DNA from: an uncultured Ruminococcus sp.
Lineage (GTDB): Bacteria > Bacillota > Clostridia > Lachnospirales > Lachnospiraceae
Length of the DNA stretch: 64,000 nucleotides
NCBI GenBank assembly: GCA_900541505.1
Contig: UQKK01000006.1
Location: forward strand, 1-64,000
Direction of reading: 5' to 3'
The notes under the pieces are model-generated. The model was not told the origin of the DNA, did not search any database, and saw only the letters and a list, made by a program, of their open reading frames with translations. The first letter of the stretch is position 1, and every line of letters starts with the position of its first letter. The translations under genes were made by a program, and so were the position numbers. Of the stretch, positions 27,037 through 35,935 are shown piece after piece.

Positions 27037-28247
27037 TTAACACAGAATGGATATATGCAAAAATGATGCTCCAGATGGATATGACGAAGGAAATCCAGGA
27101 TGAAGAACTGGAGCAGATGATTCAGGAGGCGCTGGAGGAGGCTTCAGAAAAAGAATATATTCCTCTGCATGAAAAGATACGTATCAGCAGGGAACTGTTC
27201 AATGCATTTCGGCGACTTGATATCCTCCAGGAGTTGATTGAAGATGAATCCATTACAGAGATTATGATTAATGGCACAGATAATATTTTCTTTGAAAGGG
27301 AAGGAAAGATATTTCAGTCTGAAAAAAGATTTCTTTCCCAGGAAAAGCTAGAAGATGTCATTCAGCAGATTGTGTCCGGGACAAACCGTTATGTCAATGA
27401 ATCTTCGCCAATTGTGGATGCTAGGCTTGAAGACGGTTCCCGCGTCAATGTAGTGTTGAAACCTGTGGCTCTGAATGGTCCCATTATGACTATTCGAAAA
27501 TTTCCAAAAGAAGCCATTACCATGGACCAGCTTATCCGGCTGGGAAGTATCAGTAAAGAAGCGGCAGAATTTCTCAAAATGCTGGTGGAATCAAAATATA
27601 ACATTTTTGTGAGTGGAGGAACTGGCGCGGGAAAGACTACATTTTTGAATGCCCTGTCCGACTTTATCCCCAAAGAGGAGAGGATTATCACCATAGAAGA
27701 CAATGCAGAGCTGCAGATAAAAGGGGTGGATAATCTTGTCAGACTGGAGGCGAGAAATGCTAATTTAGAGGGCGATGGAGCAGTCACTATCAGAGATTTA
27801 ATAAAATCTGCTCTTCGTATGAGACCGGACAGAATCATTGTAGGAGAGGTAAGGGGCGAGGAGACGGTAGATATGATTTCTTCCGCTATGTTAAACGGAC
27901 ACAGTGGTTCGATGTCAACGGGACATGCCAACAATCCCGCCGATATGCTGAAACGTCTGGAGACAATGATGCTGATGGGGATTGAGCTTCCTTTTGTGGC
28001 AATCCAGAGACAGATAGCTTCAGCATTGGATATCATCATCCATCTGGGAAGGCTCAGGGATAAAAGCAGGAAAGTCATGGAGATATCGGAAATCACAGGA
28101 TATGAACAGGGAAACATTATTTTGAGGACTTTATATGAATTTCAGGAGGAGGGAACAGAAGATGGCAAAATTAAAGGAAGGCTTATGAAGGTGGAAGAAC
28201 TTAAAAATACGGAAAAACTGCTGGCTGCAGGATATCAGGCATACTGA
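27033..28247 (+). CDS. tadA: TadA/CpaF secretion ATPase
   Basis: Hexameric ATPase that powers assembly of the Flp/type IVb pilus. At 404 residues it has the N-terminal domain and the CpaF-type ATPase domain with Walker A VSGGTGAGKTTFLNAL (near 195), the Asp box TIEDNAEL, Walker B DRIIVGEVRGEE and the His box region GHSGSMSTGHAN. It overlaps tadZ by 4 bases. Confidence 0.93.
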   Translation: MINTEWIYAKMMLQMDMTKEIQDEELEQMIQEALEEASEKEYIPLHEKIRISRELFNAFRRLDILQELIEDESITEIMINGTDNIFFEREGKIFQSEKRFLSQEKLEDVIQQIVSGTNRYVNESSPIVDARLEDGSRVNVVLKPVALNGPIMTIRKFPKEAITMDQLIRLGSISKEAAEFLKMLVESKYNIFVSGGTGAGKTTFLNALSDFIPKEERIITIEDNAELQIKGVDNLVRLEARNANLEGDGAVTIRDLIKSALRMRPDRIIVGEVRGEETVDMISSAMLNGHSGSMSTGHANNPADMLKRLETMMLMGIELPFVAIQRQIASALDIIIHLGRLRDKSRKVMEISEITGYEQGNIILRTLYEFQEEGTEDGKIKGRLMKVEELKNTEKLLAAGYQAY

Positions 28248-28275
28248 TTATGCCATCGGTATTTTAAAAGGAATT

Positions 28276-28950
28276 ATGATTTTTGCATGCATATCCTATG
28301 TTTTTTATGAGACATGGAAAGCATTTTTCTTTCTGATTCCTGTGTTCATTTTTTATATGAAGGAATGGCTGGAGGAAGAGTGTCATAAGAAAGAGTTAGC
28401 ATTTCGAGGACAGTTCAGAGACAGCATACAGACAATGGCGGCTGCTTTGAGAGCCGGATATTCTGTAGAGAATGCGATTCGTGAGACATTAAATGACCTG
28501 CAGTCTGTCTATAAGGGAGAGGCAAGGATTTTAAAAGAATTTGAACAGATGGTCTACAAGCTGAATATCAACAGGACAGCGGAGCAGGTATTAGAAGAAT
28601 TTTCTGAGAGTGTGGAGCAGGAGGATGTGCAGAATTTTATTACTGTATTTTCCGCGGCGAAGAAAAGCGGAGGAGACAGTATTGCAATCATTCAAAATTC
28701 TGTGAAAGTCATCAGTGAGAAGATAGAGACAGAAAAAGAAATACAGACGCTTCTGGCTTCTAAAAAGATGGAATTTCAAATTATGTGTGTAATTCCTTTT
28801 GGAATTATCTTCTATCTTAAGATAACATTTGGTGAGTTTTTATCCGTACTGTATGGAAATTCAACTGGTATAGCAGTCATGAGTATCTGTCTTTTATTTT
28901 ACATGGCAGCTTACCGGATGGGCAAAAAAATCATACGGATAGAGGTGTAA
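28276..28950 (+). CDS. tadB: TadB-like type II secretion F family protein
   Basis: Inner-membrane platform protein of the Tad machine, 224 residues. It has an N-terminal membrane segment (about 7-24), the GspF-like helical domain (FRDSIQTMAAALRAGYSVENAI; AKKSGGDSIAIIQNSV) and two C-terminal membrane segments (about 170-185 and 197-213). It is shorter than proteobacterial TadB because the N-terminal region is reduced. The start at 28276 follows AAAGGA. Confidence 0.85.
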   Translation: MIFACISYVFYETWKAFFFLIPVFIFYMKEWLEEECHKKELAFRGQFRDSIQTMAAALRAGYSVENAIRETLNDLQSVYKGEARILKEFEQMVYKLNINRTAEQVLEEFSESVEQEDVQNFITVFSAAKKSGGDSIAIIQNSVKVISEKIETEKEIQTLLASKKMEFQIMCVIPFGIIFYLKITFGEFLSVLYGNSTGIAVMSICLLFYMAAYRMGKKIIRIEV

Positions 28951-28953
28951 CAG

Positions 28954-30213
28954 GTGAAGGAAGGGAAAAAGGGAAAAAAAGAGAAAACATGCAATCCCAT
29001 ATACAGAAAAATGGGGCTGATTCTGCTGGCAGCTTTTTTGATTGCAGCCTGTGTCTGGATAAGCGATAACGGTAAGGAACTGGAAAAAAATGAAAATGGA
29101 CAGGAAATTTTAAAGAGAAACGGTTATGGAGAAGGAGACAGGGAGGAGTCTTTAAACTTGCAGGTAGGAGAGACAGAAGAAAGTGTGGATATCACTGTCA
29201 CCGAAAAAGAATATGATGAAGAGCAGCTCACAGAAGCATTCAGACAGGCAGAAGAAGAGCTGGAGACTTTGATTTTGGGAGAGAATAAAAGCCTTTCTGA
29301 AGTACGGTCCGACTTAAACCTGGTAACAGAAATACCGGATAAAAGTATGGAAGTGTCCTGGGAGCTGGATAACTATGAGATTATGGATGTGCAGGGAAAT
29401 ATCAAACAGGAGAATCTCACAGAAGAGGGAGTACTTCTGGGATTAAAGGCGCTGATTACCTACAAGGAGGAAAGTGTGTTGTACGAGTTCTATGCACATA
29501 TTTTTCCACCCAAACAGACAAAGACAGAAAAACTCGTCTCTCGCATAAAGTCTCTGGTATTGGAAGCGGATGAAGAGACAAAAAGAGAGTCTGCCCTTAT
29601 TTTACCGCAGGAGGCAGACGGACAGAAAATCAAATGGAGTTATCCCACAGATTTCAGAGCGATTGAGATTTTGTTTCTGGGAATCTTCGCCGCCATACTC
29701 TTATATGTTTCCGAAAAACAGAAACATACGAAAAACGAGAAGGAGAAAAAATATCAGATGCGTATGGATTATCCGCAGATTATCAACCGCCTTACATTAT
29801 ATATGGGCGCCGGTATGACTGTGAGGACGGCGTGGTTTAAGACTGCCGAGGAGTATAAAAAGAAAAGGAATAAAACAGGGGAACGCGCTGCATATGAAGA
29901 GATGATTCATACGATGTACGAAATACAAAGGGGAAAGACAGAAAAAGAGTGTTATGAAAATTTCGGCAGCAGGTGTGGAATCGCTTCTTACAGAAAATTT
30001 GCGGCGATTCTCTCTCAAAATCTGCAGAAGGGCTCCAGAGGGCTGGCAGAAATTTTGAAGTCAGAAGCTGCGGAAGCGTTTGAAGAACGCAAAAATATGG
30101 CGCGAAAAGCAGGAGAGGAAGCTGGGACAAAATTATTGGTTCCCATGTTCATCATGCTGGCAGTTGTGATGGCGATTATGGTAATACCGGCATTTTTATC
30201 GATTCAGATTTAA
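28954..30213 (+). CDS. tadC: TadC-like type II secretion F family protein with a large N-terminal external domain
   Basis: Second platform protein, 419 residues. The C-terminal half is a GspF-like domain (YPQIINRLTLYMGAGMTVRTAW near 277; LSQNLQKGSRGLAEIL) ending in a membrane segment. The N-terminus adds a membrane anchor (about 20-36) and about 190 acidic residues outside the core that look like two beta-rich repeats (each with VSWEL or IKWSYP and a preceding helix). This extension is not part of classical TadC. The start is GTG at 28954, 3 bases after tadB. Confidence 0.8.
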   Translation: MKEGKKGKKEKTCNPIYRKMGLILLAAFLIAACVWISDNGKELEKNENGQEILKRNGYGEGDREESLNLQVGETEESVDITVTEKEYDEEQLTEAFRQAEEELETLILGENKSLSEVRSDLNLVTEIPDKSMEVSWELDNYEIMDVQGNIKQENLTEEGVLLGLKALITYKEESVLYEFYAHIFPPKQTKTEKLVSRIKSLVLEADEETKRESALILPQEADGQKIKWSYPTDFRAIEILFLGIFAAILLYVSEKQKHTKNEKEKKYQMRMDYPQIINRLTLYMGAGMTVRTAWFKTAEEYKKKRNKTGERAAYEEMIHTMYEIQRGKTEKECYENFGSRCGIASYRKFAAILSQNLQKGSRGLAEILKSEAAEAFEERKNMARKAGEEAGTKLLVPMFIMLAVVMAIMVIPAFLSIQI

Positions 30214-30228
30214 AGGGAAGGAGTATCT

Positions 30229-30417
30229 ATGAGAAAGATAAAGAAAACAATAGAAAATATGATAATACGGCGAAAATGTTTGAGTGGTGTCACAGTCATA
30301 GAAATGGTGCTCATACTGGTTATATTGATTGCACTTTTGTTGATTTTTAAGTCGCAGCTTATCAGTCTTATCAATACCATTTTTGAAAAGGTTACAAGTG
30401 AAAGCTCAGGAATTTAA
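30229..30417 (+). CDS. flp: Flp1 family type IVb pilin
   Basis: Major pilin precursor, 62 residues. A basic leader is followed by the cleavage region CLSGVTVIEMVLILVIL: processing after Gly leaves VTVIE with Glu at +5, which is the type IVb pilin signature. The hydrophobic assembly helix follows. The start at 30229 has AAGGGAAGGAG upstream. The prepilin peptidase that would cut it is encoded at 32668. Confidence 0.88.
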   Translation: MRKIKKTIENMIIRRKCLSGVTVIEMVLILVILIALLLIFKSQLISLINTIFEKVTSESSGI

Positions 30418-30418
30418 T

Positions 30419-31786
30419 ATGTTGAAAGGCGAGATAACAGCTTTTCTAAGTCTGATTTTTGTATTACTCATTTCTTTTATCATGGGAGTGATGCAGGCTT
30501 CTGAAATTCAGGTACAGAAGAGTCTGAGCCGCATGGATACGGATGCTGCTATTTACTCCGTTTTTGGTGAATATCAAAAGGAGCTTTTTGAAGACTATCA
30601 GATTTTTGCCGTAGAAGGCAGTTATGGTTCAGGGAGCTTTTCAGAAGATAATATCGTGAATCGTCTGGATTATTACGGAACAACAGGAATTATCCACCAG
30701 ACAGAAGCAATTCAGCACTTGACGGACAACGATGGACAGGCATTTAGGGAACAGGTTATTTCTTATATGGAGCAGAGGACAGGCGTTGATGCGGTAAAAG
30801 ATATCGTAGATATGGCGGAAGACTGGGAGATACAGGAAATAGAAGGAGAAAAGGTACAGGGGAAAGAGGAGGCAGCGGTAAAAAACTATGAAGATTTACT
30901 TGCAGAAAGTGAGGAAGTCTCTGATTTAGGTGAAGAAAATCCTTTTGGATGTATGGAACAGATTAGCAATGAAGGAGTTCTATCTATGGTTCTTCCGTCA
31001 GAATTTTCTTTATCCGGGAAAAGTATCGATTTGAGCAGCCAGCCTTCTTACAGAAGTCTGGTAACCGGATGGGGAGAACTTCCTGTCAGAAAAAATATGA
31101 ATGGGATTGAAGAAAAACTTCTGTTCTCAGAATACGTTCTGGAAAAATTTCAAAATGCTTTATCTGATAAAGAAAAGGAACGTTCTCTGTCTTATGAAGT
31201 TGAGTATATCCTTTCGGGAAAAGAAAGTGATAAAGAAAATCTGGAAGCTGTGACAGGGAAAATCTTTCTTATACGGCTGGGTATCAATTATTTGTATTTG
31301 CTTTCCGATGCGTCAAAACAGGCAGAAGCGGCGGCGCTTGCCCTTACTGTTTCCACTATGCTGGCAATCCCGGAGGCAGAAGAGCTGGTAAAGCAGATTA
31401 TCCTCATCGCCTGGGCTGTAGGCGAAAGTGTTGTGGATTTGCGGACACTATTAGCGGGAAACAGGGTGGCTCTGGTTAAGACGGCAGAAAACTGGCAGTT
31501 GTCATTATCGGGATTGATGACACTGGGAAGTGAGTCGGATTCTCTGGAAGGCAAGGACTGTGAAGGAGGGCTTAGGTATGAAGATTATCTGCGGATGCTG
31601 TTCTTTTTGAAAGACAGTGGCGAGACTGCCATGAGATGTTTGGACAGAATAGAACAAAATCTGATTTTTGAAAAGAATCTTTCTTATTTTAGAGTAGATT
31701 TTTGTGTGACAAAAATAAAACTGGAGAACCAGGCAGAAGCAGGAGGCTTTACATATAAATATCCTGTGTATTTCGGATACGAATAG
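30419..31786 (+). CDS. DUF5702 family Tad-associated protein
   Basis: A clostridial Tad-operon protein of unknown role, about 455 residues, with an N-terminal pilin-like or membrane segment (GEITAFLSLIFVLLISFIMG) and a large extracytoplasmic domain. I start at ATG 30419 with AGGA upstream because homologues begin near this segment. GTG 30398 or TTG 30383 are alternatives that would overlap the flp stop. A second hydrophobic region lies near residues 300-330. It may be a minor pilin-like or scaffold component. Confidence 0.75.
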   Translation: MLKGEITAFLSLIFVLLISFIMGVMQASEIQVQKSLSRMDTDAAIYSVFGEYQKELFEDYQIFAVEGSYGSGSFSEDNIVNRLDYYGTTGIIHQTEAIQHLTDNDGQAFREQVISYMEQRTGVDAVKDIVDMAEDWEIQEIEGEKVQGKEEAAVKNYEDLLAESEEVSDLGEENPFGCMEQISNEGVLSMVLPSEFSLSGKSIDLSSQPSYRSLVTGWGELPVRKNMNGIEEKLLFSEYVLEKFQNALSDKEKERSLSYEVEYILSGKESDKENLEAVTGKIFLIRLGINYLYLLSDASKQAEAAALALTVSTMLAIPEAEELVKQIILIAWAVGESVVDLRTLLAGNRVALVKTAENWQLSLSGLMTLGSESDSLEGKDCEGGLRYEDYLRMLFFLKDSGETAMRCLDRIEQNLIFEKNLSYFRVDFCVTKIKLENQAEAGGFTYKYPVYFGYE

Positions 31787-31789
31787 AAT

Positions 31790-31948
31790 CTTCGGTCCCG
31801 GTACAGATGCCTTTTTTCGGAATAACACCCTATTCCCCCCTATAAACAATTTTTGAATCTTTAGAAAGGAAAAACTGCGATGGCACATACACGTGTGAAT
31901 AGAAAAAAGAACCTCTGCCGGAAAAAGGCATCTGTACCGGGACCGAAG
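31790..31948. repeat. 31-bp inverted repeat flanking the tadE start
   Basis: Arms 31790-31820 and 31918-31948 are inverse copies with one mismatch, separated by 97 bases that contain the ribosome site and start codon of tadE. The left arm is non-coding and starts 3 bases after the DUF5702 stop; the right arm encodes tadE residues around RKKASVPGPK. No further identity extends past either end. Confidence 0.93.
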
Positions 31949-32680
31949 GCAGTTGTAACAATTGAAGCAGCTTTTGCAATTCCGTTTTTTCTGATTTCCT
32001 TTCTGTGCCTTGTCTATCTGCTGGAGATACGGGCAATACAGGCAAATATACATTCTGCGGCTCTAAATGCAGGAAAGAGTGCGGCACAGGATGTGGCAGT
32101 ATATGAGTTTTTCAGTGCCTCAGGTTTGCAGTCTGATATTGTAAATCTGATAGGAGCTGAGCGGTTGGACAGAAGTATTATAGAAGGAGGAAGTTCGGGA
32201 ATCTCATGCTCCGGTTCATATCTGTCTTCAGTTAATGATGAGATACACATTCAGGTACAGTATAAAGTAGGGCTGCCGTTTCCTTCTTTCGGGAATTCTA
32301 CTGCCAAATTTTCAGAGCAGTTCAAGGTAAAAGGATGGACAGGCTATGAGAAAGGGTCCCTCGAATCGGAGGATGACAGCATTGTATATGTGACGGATAC
32401 AGGGACAGTTTATCATGAAAACTATCAGTGTTCTTATCTGCAATTGTCTATTCAGTTTGTCCCTTATGCCAGCCTGTCTGATATGAGAAATGAGGATGGA
32501 GGAAAATATTATCAATGTGATAAATGTGTGCAGGGAGAGTCTTTTGCGGGCGTATATATTACAGAAAGCGGAACAAAATATCATAATTCTATCAATTGCA
32601 GCGGGCTGAAACGTTCTATCCGAGCAGTAAAAAAATCAGAAGTACAGGGAAAAGGAGGGTGTTCGAGATGCAGCAGATAA
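31880..32680 (+). CDS. tadE: TadE-like pseudopilin with C-terminal Cys-rich repeats
   Basis: Minor pilin-like component, 266 residues. The TadE signature AVVTIEAAFAIPFFLISFL lies at residues 24-42. The C-terminal part has two related units, VYVTDTGTVYHENYQC...CDKC and VYITESGTKYHNSINC...CSRC, each with a His-x4-Cys then Cys-x2-Cys pattern suited to metal binding or disulfides. The start at 31880 follows AGAAAGGA. The 5' end is inside a 31-bp inverted repeat. Confidence 0.8.
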   Translation: MAHTRVNRKKNLCRKKASVPGPKAVVTIEAAFAIPFFLISFLCLVYLLEIRAIQANIHSAALNAGKSAAQDVAVYEFFSASGLQSDIVNLIGAERLDRSIIEGGSSGISCSGSYLSSVNDEIHIQVQYKVGLPFPSFGNSTAKFSEQFKVKGWTGYEKGSLESEDDSIVYVTDTGTVYHENYQCSYLQLSIQFVPYASLSDMRNEDGGKYYQCDKCVQGESFAGVYITESGTKYHNSINCSGLKRSIRAVKKSEVQGKGGCSRCSR

Positions 32681-33102
32681 GTCAGATTATATGTATGGTA
32701 TATTTAAGTTTTTTATCATGGACAGATATCAAATACAGAAAGATTCCTGTGTGGAGTCTGGCAGTGGGAATCGCAGGGGCAGTTTTATCTCACTTTGGTG
32801 AGAAAAGTACAGACTGGTATCTGGTTGCCTTAGGATTGATAACAGGATTGGTTTTCATTGGTATCAGTAAAGTTACAAGAGAAAATTTTGGATATGGCGA
32901 TAGTATTTTAATTTTGGCGCTGGGTATTTTCCTGGGATTTTGGAATGTTTTATCCTTGCTCTGCATCGCATTTTTTCTGGCTGCAATCTACTCGATTTTT
33001 TTGCTTATCCGCTGCCGCTGCAGCAGAAAGAAATCCTTTCCATTCATCCCGTTTCTGGCAATCGGATATTTGGGAGGGAGCCTTCTTGGAAGTTTTTCGT
33101 AA
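32668..33102 (+). CDS. tadV: TadV/CpaA-type prepilin peptidase (A24 family)
   Basis: Membrane aspartyl protease that removes the leader of the Flp pilin and pseudopilins. I start at ATG 32668 (AAAGGAGGGT upstream, overlapping the tadE stop), giving 144 residues. The two catalytic Asp residues are in SWTDIKYRKIPVW (residue about 18) and FGYGDSILILALG (GxGD motif, about 80). It has several membrane segments and lacks the N-terminal methylase domain of PilD, as expected for Tad peptidases. Confidence 0.88.
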   Translation: MQQISQIICMVYLSFLSWTDIKYRKIPVWSLAVGIAGAVLSHFGEKSTDWYLVALGLITGLVFIGISKVTRENFGYGDSILILALGIFLGFWNVLSLLCIAFFLAAIYSIFLLIRCRCSRKKSFPFIPFLAIGYLGGSLLGSFS

Positions 33103-33487
33103 AGGAATTTGTAAAAAAGGTATTCGGGCAAATACGACAATCCAGATGGCGTATATCATACCAATGTTCTTTCTTATTTTTGTATTGATGTTGTATATTG
33201 TATTTTATTATCATGACAAGATTATATTGACCGGGACAGCCGGGGAGACGGCGGTTTTGGGAGCGCAGCTTGAGCGGCGCAGCGATAAGAGTGAGCAGGT
33301 CAGTCTGGAAGAATTTTGCCGGGAGAGGTCAAAAAACAAATTAATTATGTTTTCAGATTTTACCATAGATATTAGTAAAGGGGCTGAGGAAGTGATTGTC
33401 GAGATATCAGGGAAGGCAAAGGGTATGCACCTTCATATACAGCAGAAGGCAAAAATCATGGATACAGAAAAGAGGTTGCGCAGGTGA
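33086..33487 (+). CDS. TadE/TadF-like pseudopilin
   Basis: A 133-residue minor pseudopilin-like protein. TTG at 33086 with GGGAGG upstream is the likely start, inside the end of tadV. The N-terminus is basic (FRKGICKKGIRANTTIQ) and is followed by the membrane helix MAYIIPMFFLIFVLMLYIVF, then an extracytoplasmic domain. It keeps the pilin-like topology but has no Glu in the usual position (Ile-Gln-Met instead of a TIE/TVE motif). It overlaps DUF6382 (GTGA). Confidence 0.7.
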   Translation: MEVFRKGICKKGIRANTTIQMAYIIPMFFLIFVLMLYIVFYYHDKIILTGTAGETAVLGAQLERRSDKSEQVSLEEFCRERSKNKLIMFSDFTIDISKGAEEVIVEISGKAKGMHLHIQQKAKIMDTEKRLRR

Positions 33488-34266
33488 AGACAGAATATGA
33501 AAAAGAATGGAACAGGGCATATTTCCACATAGATATTGAGGAGGAATATAAAGAGACCTATCATCTGAAGATGATAAGAAAAAATAAGATACCGGGACTT
33601 TTGGAAGTAAAAGGCATGGGGATGGAAGGCGGCAGCAGATATACTTATACTGTCAGTGGCATGCAGTCCATGAAACAGCAGCATGAAAACAAAATGATAA
33701 AGAAAGAGGAAATTGTGAACTTCGTACTGGCTCTCATAGAAGTAACAAAGCAGTTAAGAGAGTATCTTCTGAACCCGGACTGCCTTCTCTTAAACCCAGA
33801 TTTTGTGTTCTGTGAAGGAGAACGCTATTATTTCTGTTATCTGCCAGTACAGCAGAAATCACTCAGCGAGTCGTTTCATGAGATGACAGAGTACTTTGTA
33901 AAAAACCTGGATTACAGTGAGACAGATGGCATTTTTTTGTCATACGAATTACACAAGGCAACATTGCAGGAAAATTATGATTTAGAAAAGATATTGAGAG
34001 ATTATATGGAGAGAGAAGAAAATAGGAAGAGTGAGATGGAGGAAATAAAGGAGGGGAGGAGCAAATTTTCAGGCACAAATATATTCACTGCGGAATTAGA
34101 GCCAATCATCTATGAGCCGGTCCAGGATGTGCAAACAATTCGTGAGATGGGCGGATGGAAAAGTCCCTTAAAAAAAGCGGTCGGGAAAATAAAGAAAGAG
34201 CGCTGGGGAAGCTGGGATGACTTGATTATGGAAACAGATGGACAAGATACAGGGGCTCCACTATAA
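33484..34266 (+). CDS. DUF6382 domain protein
   Basis: A 260-residue protein I assign to DUF6382, often found in clostridial Tad operons; the function is unknown. The N-terminal domain (about 1-170) is soluble and Glu/Tyr-rich (CEGERYYFCYLP). The C-terminal third is charged and probably disordered. In related proteins this region often precedes an FHA domain, which is absent here. The start is GTG at 33484, overlapping the previous stop. Confidence 0.65.
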   Translation: MKTEYEKEWNRAYFHIDIEEEYKETYHLKMIRKNKIPGLLEVKGMGMEGGSRYTYTVSGMQSMKQQHENKMIKKEEIVNFVLALIEVTKQLREYLLNPDCLLLNPDFVFCEGERYYFCYLPVQQKSLSESFHEMTEYFVKNLDYSETDGIFLSYELHKATLQENYDLEKILRDYMEREENRKSEMEEIKEGRSKFSGTNIFTAELEPIIYEPVQDVQTIREMGGWKSPLKKAVGKIKKERWGSWDDLIMETDGQDTGAPL

Positions 34267-34330
34267 TGAAAACAGTATATTGTCCCTATATGCTGACAAT
34301 GTATCAGTAAAGGGGAAAAGAGGCATAATC

Positions 34331-34936
34331 TTGGAAAATCATCAGAAAGCGGTCTGTACGACAGGTTTGATTGTGGCAAATGCGGCGGTATTTTTACTTT
34401 TGTCTTTTATCGGCAGGACAGAAGATGCAGCGTTTATGCTCGAACATGGTGCTATGTATGAGCCCTATGTCATGGAAGGGCATGAGTATTACAGGATTTT
34501 TACCAGCATGTTTTTACATTTTGGTATCAATCATCTTCTGAATAATATGGTCATGCTCGGTGCACTGGGATGGAATCTGGAAATGGAGACGGGAAGAATC
34601 AGATTTTTGATTATCTACTTTGTCAGTGGGATTGGAGGGAATCTTATTTCTCTCTACTATAATATGACTCATGGAAGAGATGTTGTGTCAGCAGGCGCAT
34701 CGGGAGCTGTCTTTGGACTCATGGGTGCACTGCTCTATGTGGTGATTTTAAATAAAGGAAGAATCGGCAGACTCACAGGCAGGGGGATGCTATTCATGGT
34801 AGCTTTAAGTTTGTATTTCGGTATCACCAGTTCCGGTGTTGATAATATGGCGCATTTGGGTGGACTTATTTGTGGTTTTCTCTCAGCAGTGATAGTATAT
34901 CGCCGGAGAAAAGAGCACATAGAAAACATGGTGTAG
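34331..34936 (+). CDS. rhomboid family intramembrane serine protease
   Basis: Cleaves single-pass membrane proteins within the bilayer. The catalytic Ser is in GASGAVFGLMG and the His in MAHLGGLICGF; the upstream helix has FLHFGINHLLNNM, another conserved rhomboid element. Six membrane segments fit. I favour TTG at 34331 (AAGAGG upstream; the family begins about here). An ATG at 34238 would add 31 unlikely residues overlapping the previous gene. It is the last gene of the Tad operon, so it could process pilus components or act independently. Confidence 0.87.
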   Translation: MENHQKAVCTTGLIVANAAVFLLLSFIGRTEDAAFMLEHGAMYEPYVMEGHEYYRIFTSMFLHFGINHLLNNMVMLGALGWNLEMETGRIRFLIIYFVSGIGGNLISLYYNMTHGRDVVSAGASGAVFGLMGALLYVVILNKGRIGRLTGRGMLFMVALSLYFGITSSGVDNMAHLGGLICGFLSAVIVYRRRKEHIENMV

Positions 34937-35002
34937 AAGCCGCTAAACAGAAGCTTACCGAAGCTGCCACGATTCATGAATGGAGGAAAGGGCGCAATAT
35001 CG

Positions 35003-35743
35003 TCAGATAGGTAGACGGATTGTGAAGGTGGTTCCTTTTCCGGGAGTGGACTCTGCGGAAATTGTCCCATTATGTGCTTCAATGATTCTTTTTGACAGGG
35101 ATAATCCCAGTCCTGTACCATTTTCCTTTGTGGTTACAAACGGGTCAAAGATACTGTCCATCTTATCGGCGGGAATCCCACATCCGTTGTCCTTGCACTG
35201 AATCATCAGGATATCCTTTTTGCGCTCAGCCAGGAGGAAAATACTTCCTTCCTCGTTCTTCTCACTTACAGCATCTTTTGCATTGCGCAGGATATTTAAA
35301 AATACTTCCTCTAATTTTACCTTATCTCCGGTGAAGTCTCCCAGACGTGAAGGGATGGAGGAAGAAAATTCAATGGGCGACTGCTCCGAATCCAGGGAAA
35401 TCGCGAAGGAGACAGCAATATTCTTCAACAGTTTTTCGATGGAAAAAACAGAGTGATGAAGGGTATTTCCATTGTTAAAGGTGGAAAGTTCATTGAGCAG
35501 GCTGCACATGAACTTCACATCTTCCATGGTCTGGCTCCAGTGCGGATACTGCTTTACCTCCGGATGCTGGATTTCCATGACCTGCAGCGAGGAGGATACG
35601 AGAGTCAGGGGATTACGGATTTCATGCGCAATCGTAGATACAGTAGTATGGTAATTTTCTAAAAGCTGACTGATAATCTGCTTTGCATCTTTGTTCTCTG
35701 ACATCAGACGATTCATTTTGTTGATATCTATATTATGAAGCAT
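35003..35743 (-). CDS. soluble orphan histidine kinase
   Basis: A 246-residue cytoplasmic kinase without a sensor or membrane domain. The H-box STIAHEIRNPLT lies near residue 38 and the ATPase domain shows N-box ILRNAKDAV, G1 DNGCGIP, F-box FDPFVTTKENGTGLGLSLSK and G2. It resembles sporulation phosphorelay kinases (KinA/KinB-like catalytic core). No response regulator is adjacent. The start follows GCGAGG. A Spo0A-box-like TGTCGAA lies at 35825-35831 (minus) upstream. Confidence 0.88.
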   Translation of the reverse strand: MLHNIDINKMNRLMSENKDAKQIISQLLENYHTTVSTIAHEIRNPLTLVSSSLQVMEIQHPEVKQYPHWSQTMEDVKFMCSLLNELSTFNNGNTLHHSVFSIEKLLKNIAVSFAISLDSEQSPIEFSSSIPSRLGDFTGDKVKLEEVFLNILRNAKDAVSEKNEEGSIFLLAERKKDILMIQCKDNGCGIPADKMDSIFDPFVTTKENGTGLGLSLSKRIIEAHNGTISAESTPGKGTTFTIRLPI

Positions 35744-35935
35744 GTTCGTACCTCGCTTTTACTATTCATTAATTTTAGTCTATCACGATGATATGGGGTC
35801 TTCAATAGAATCCACGTGACATGTTTCGACACAGGGATAGGTGTTACTGTCGGAAAATATAATTGAAACAGCTTCTCTTTTTCTTAAAAATAGTCTATAC
35901 TACTATATAAATATACGGGGAAAGAGGTTTTTAAA

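Noticed and set aside
27389..28117. A 242-codon minus-strand frame inside tadA
   Set aside because: It is a shadow of the conserved CpaF ATPase, with Ser/Leu/Ile-rich sequence and no recognisable domain.
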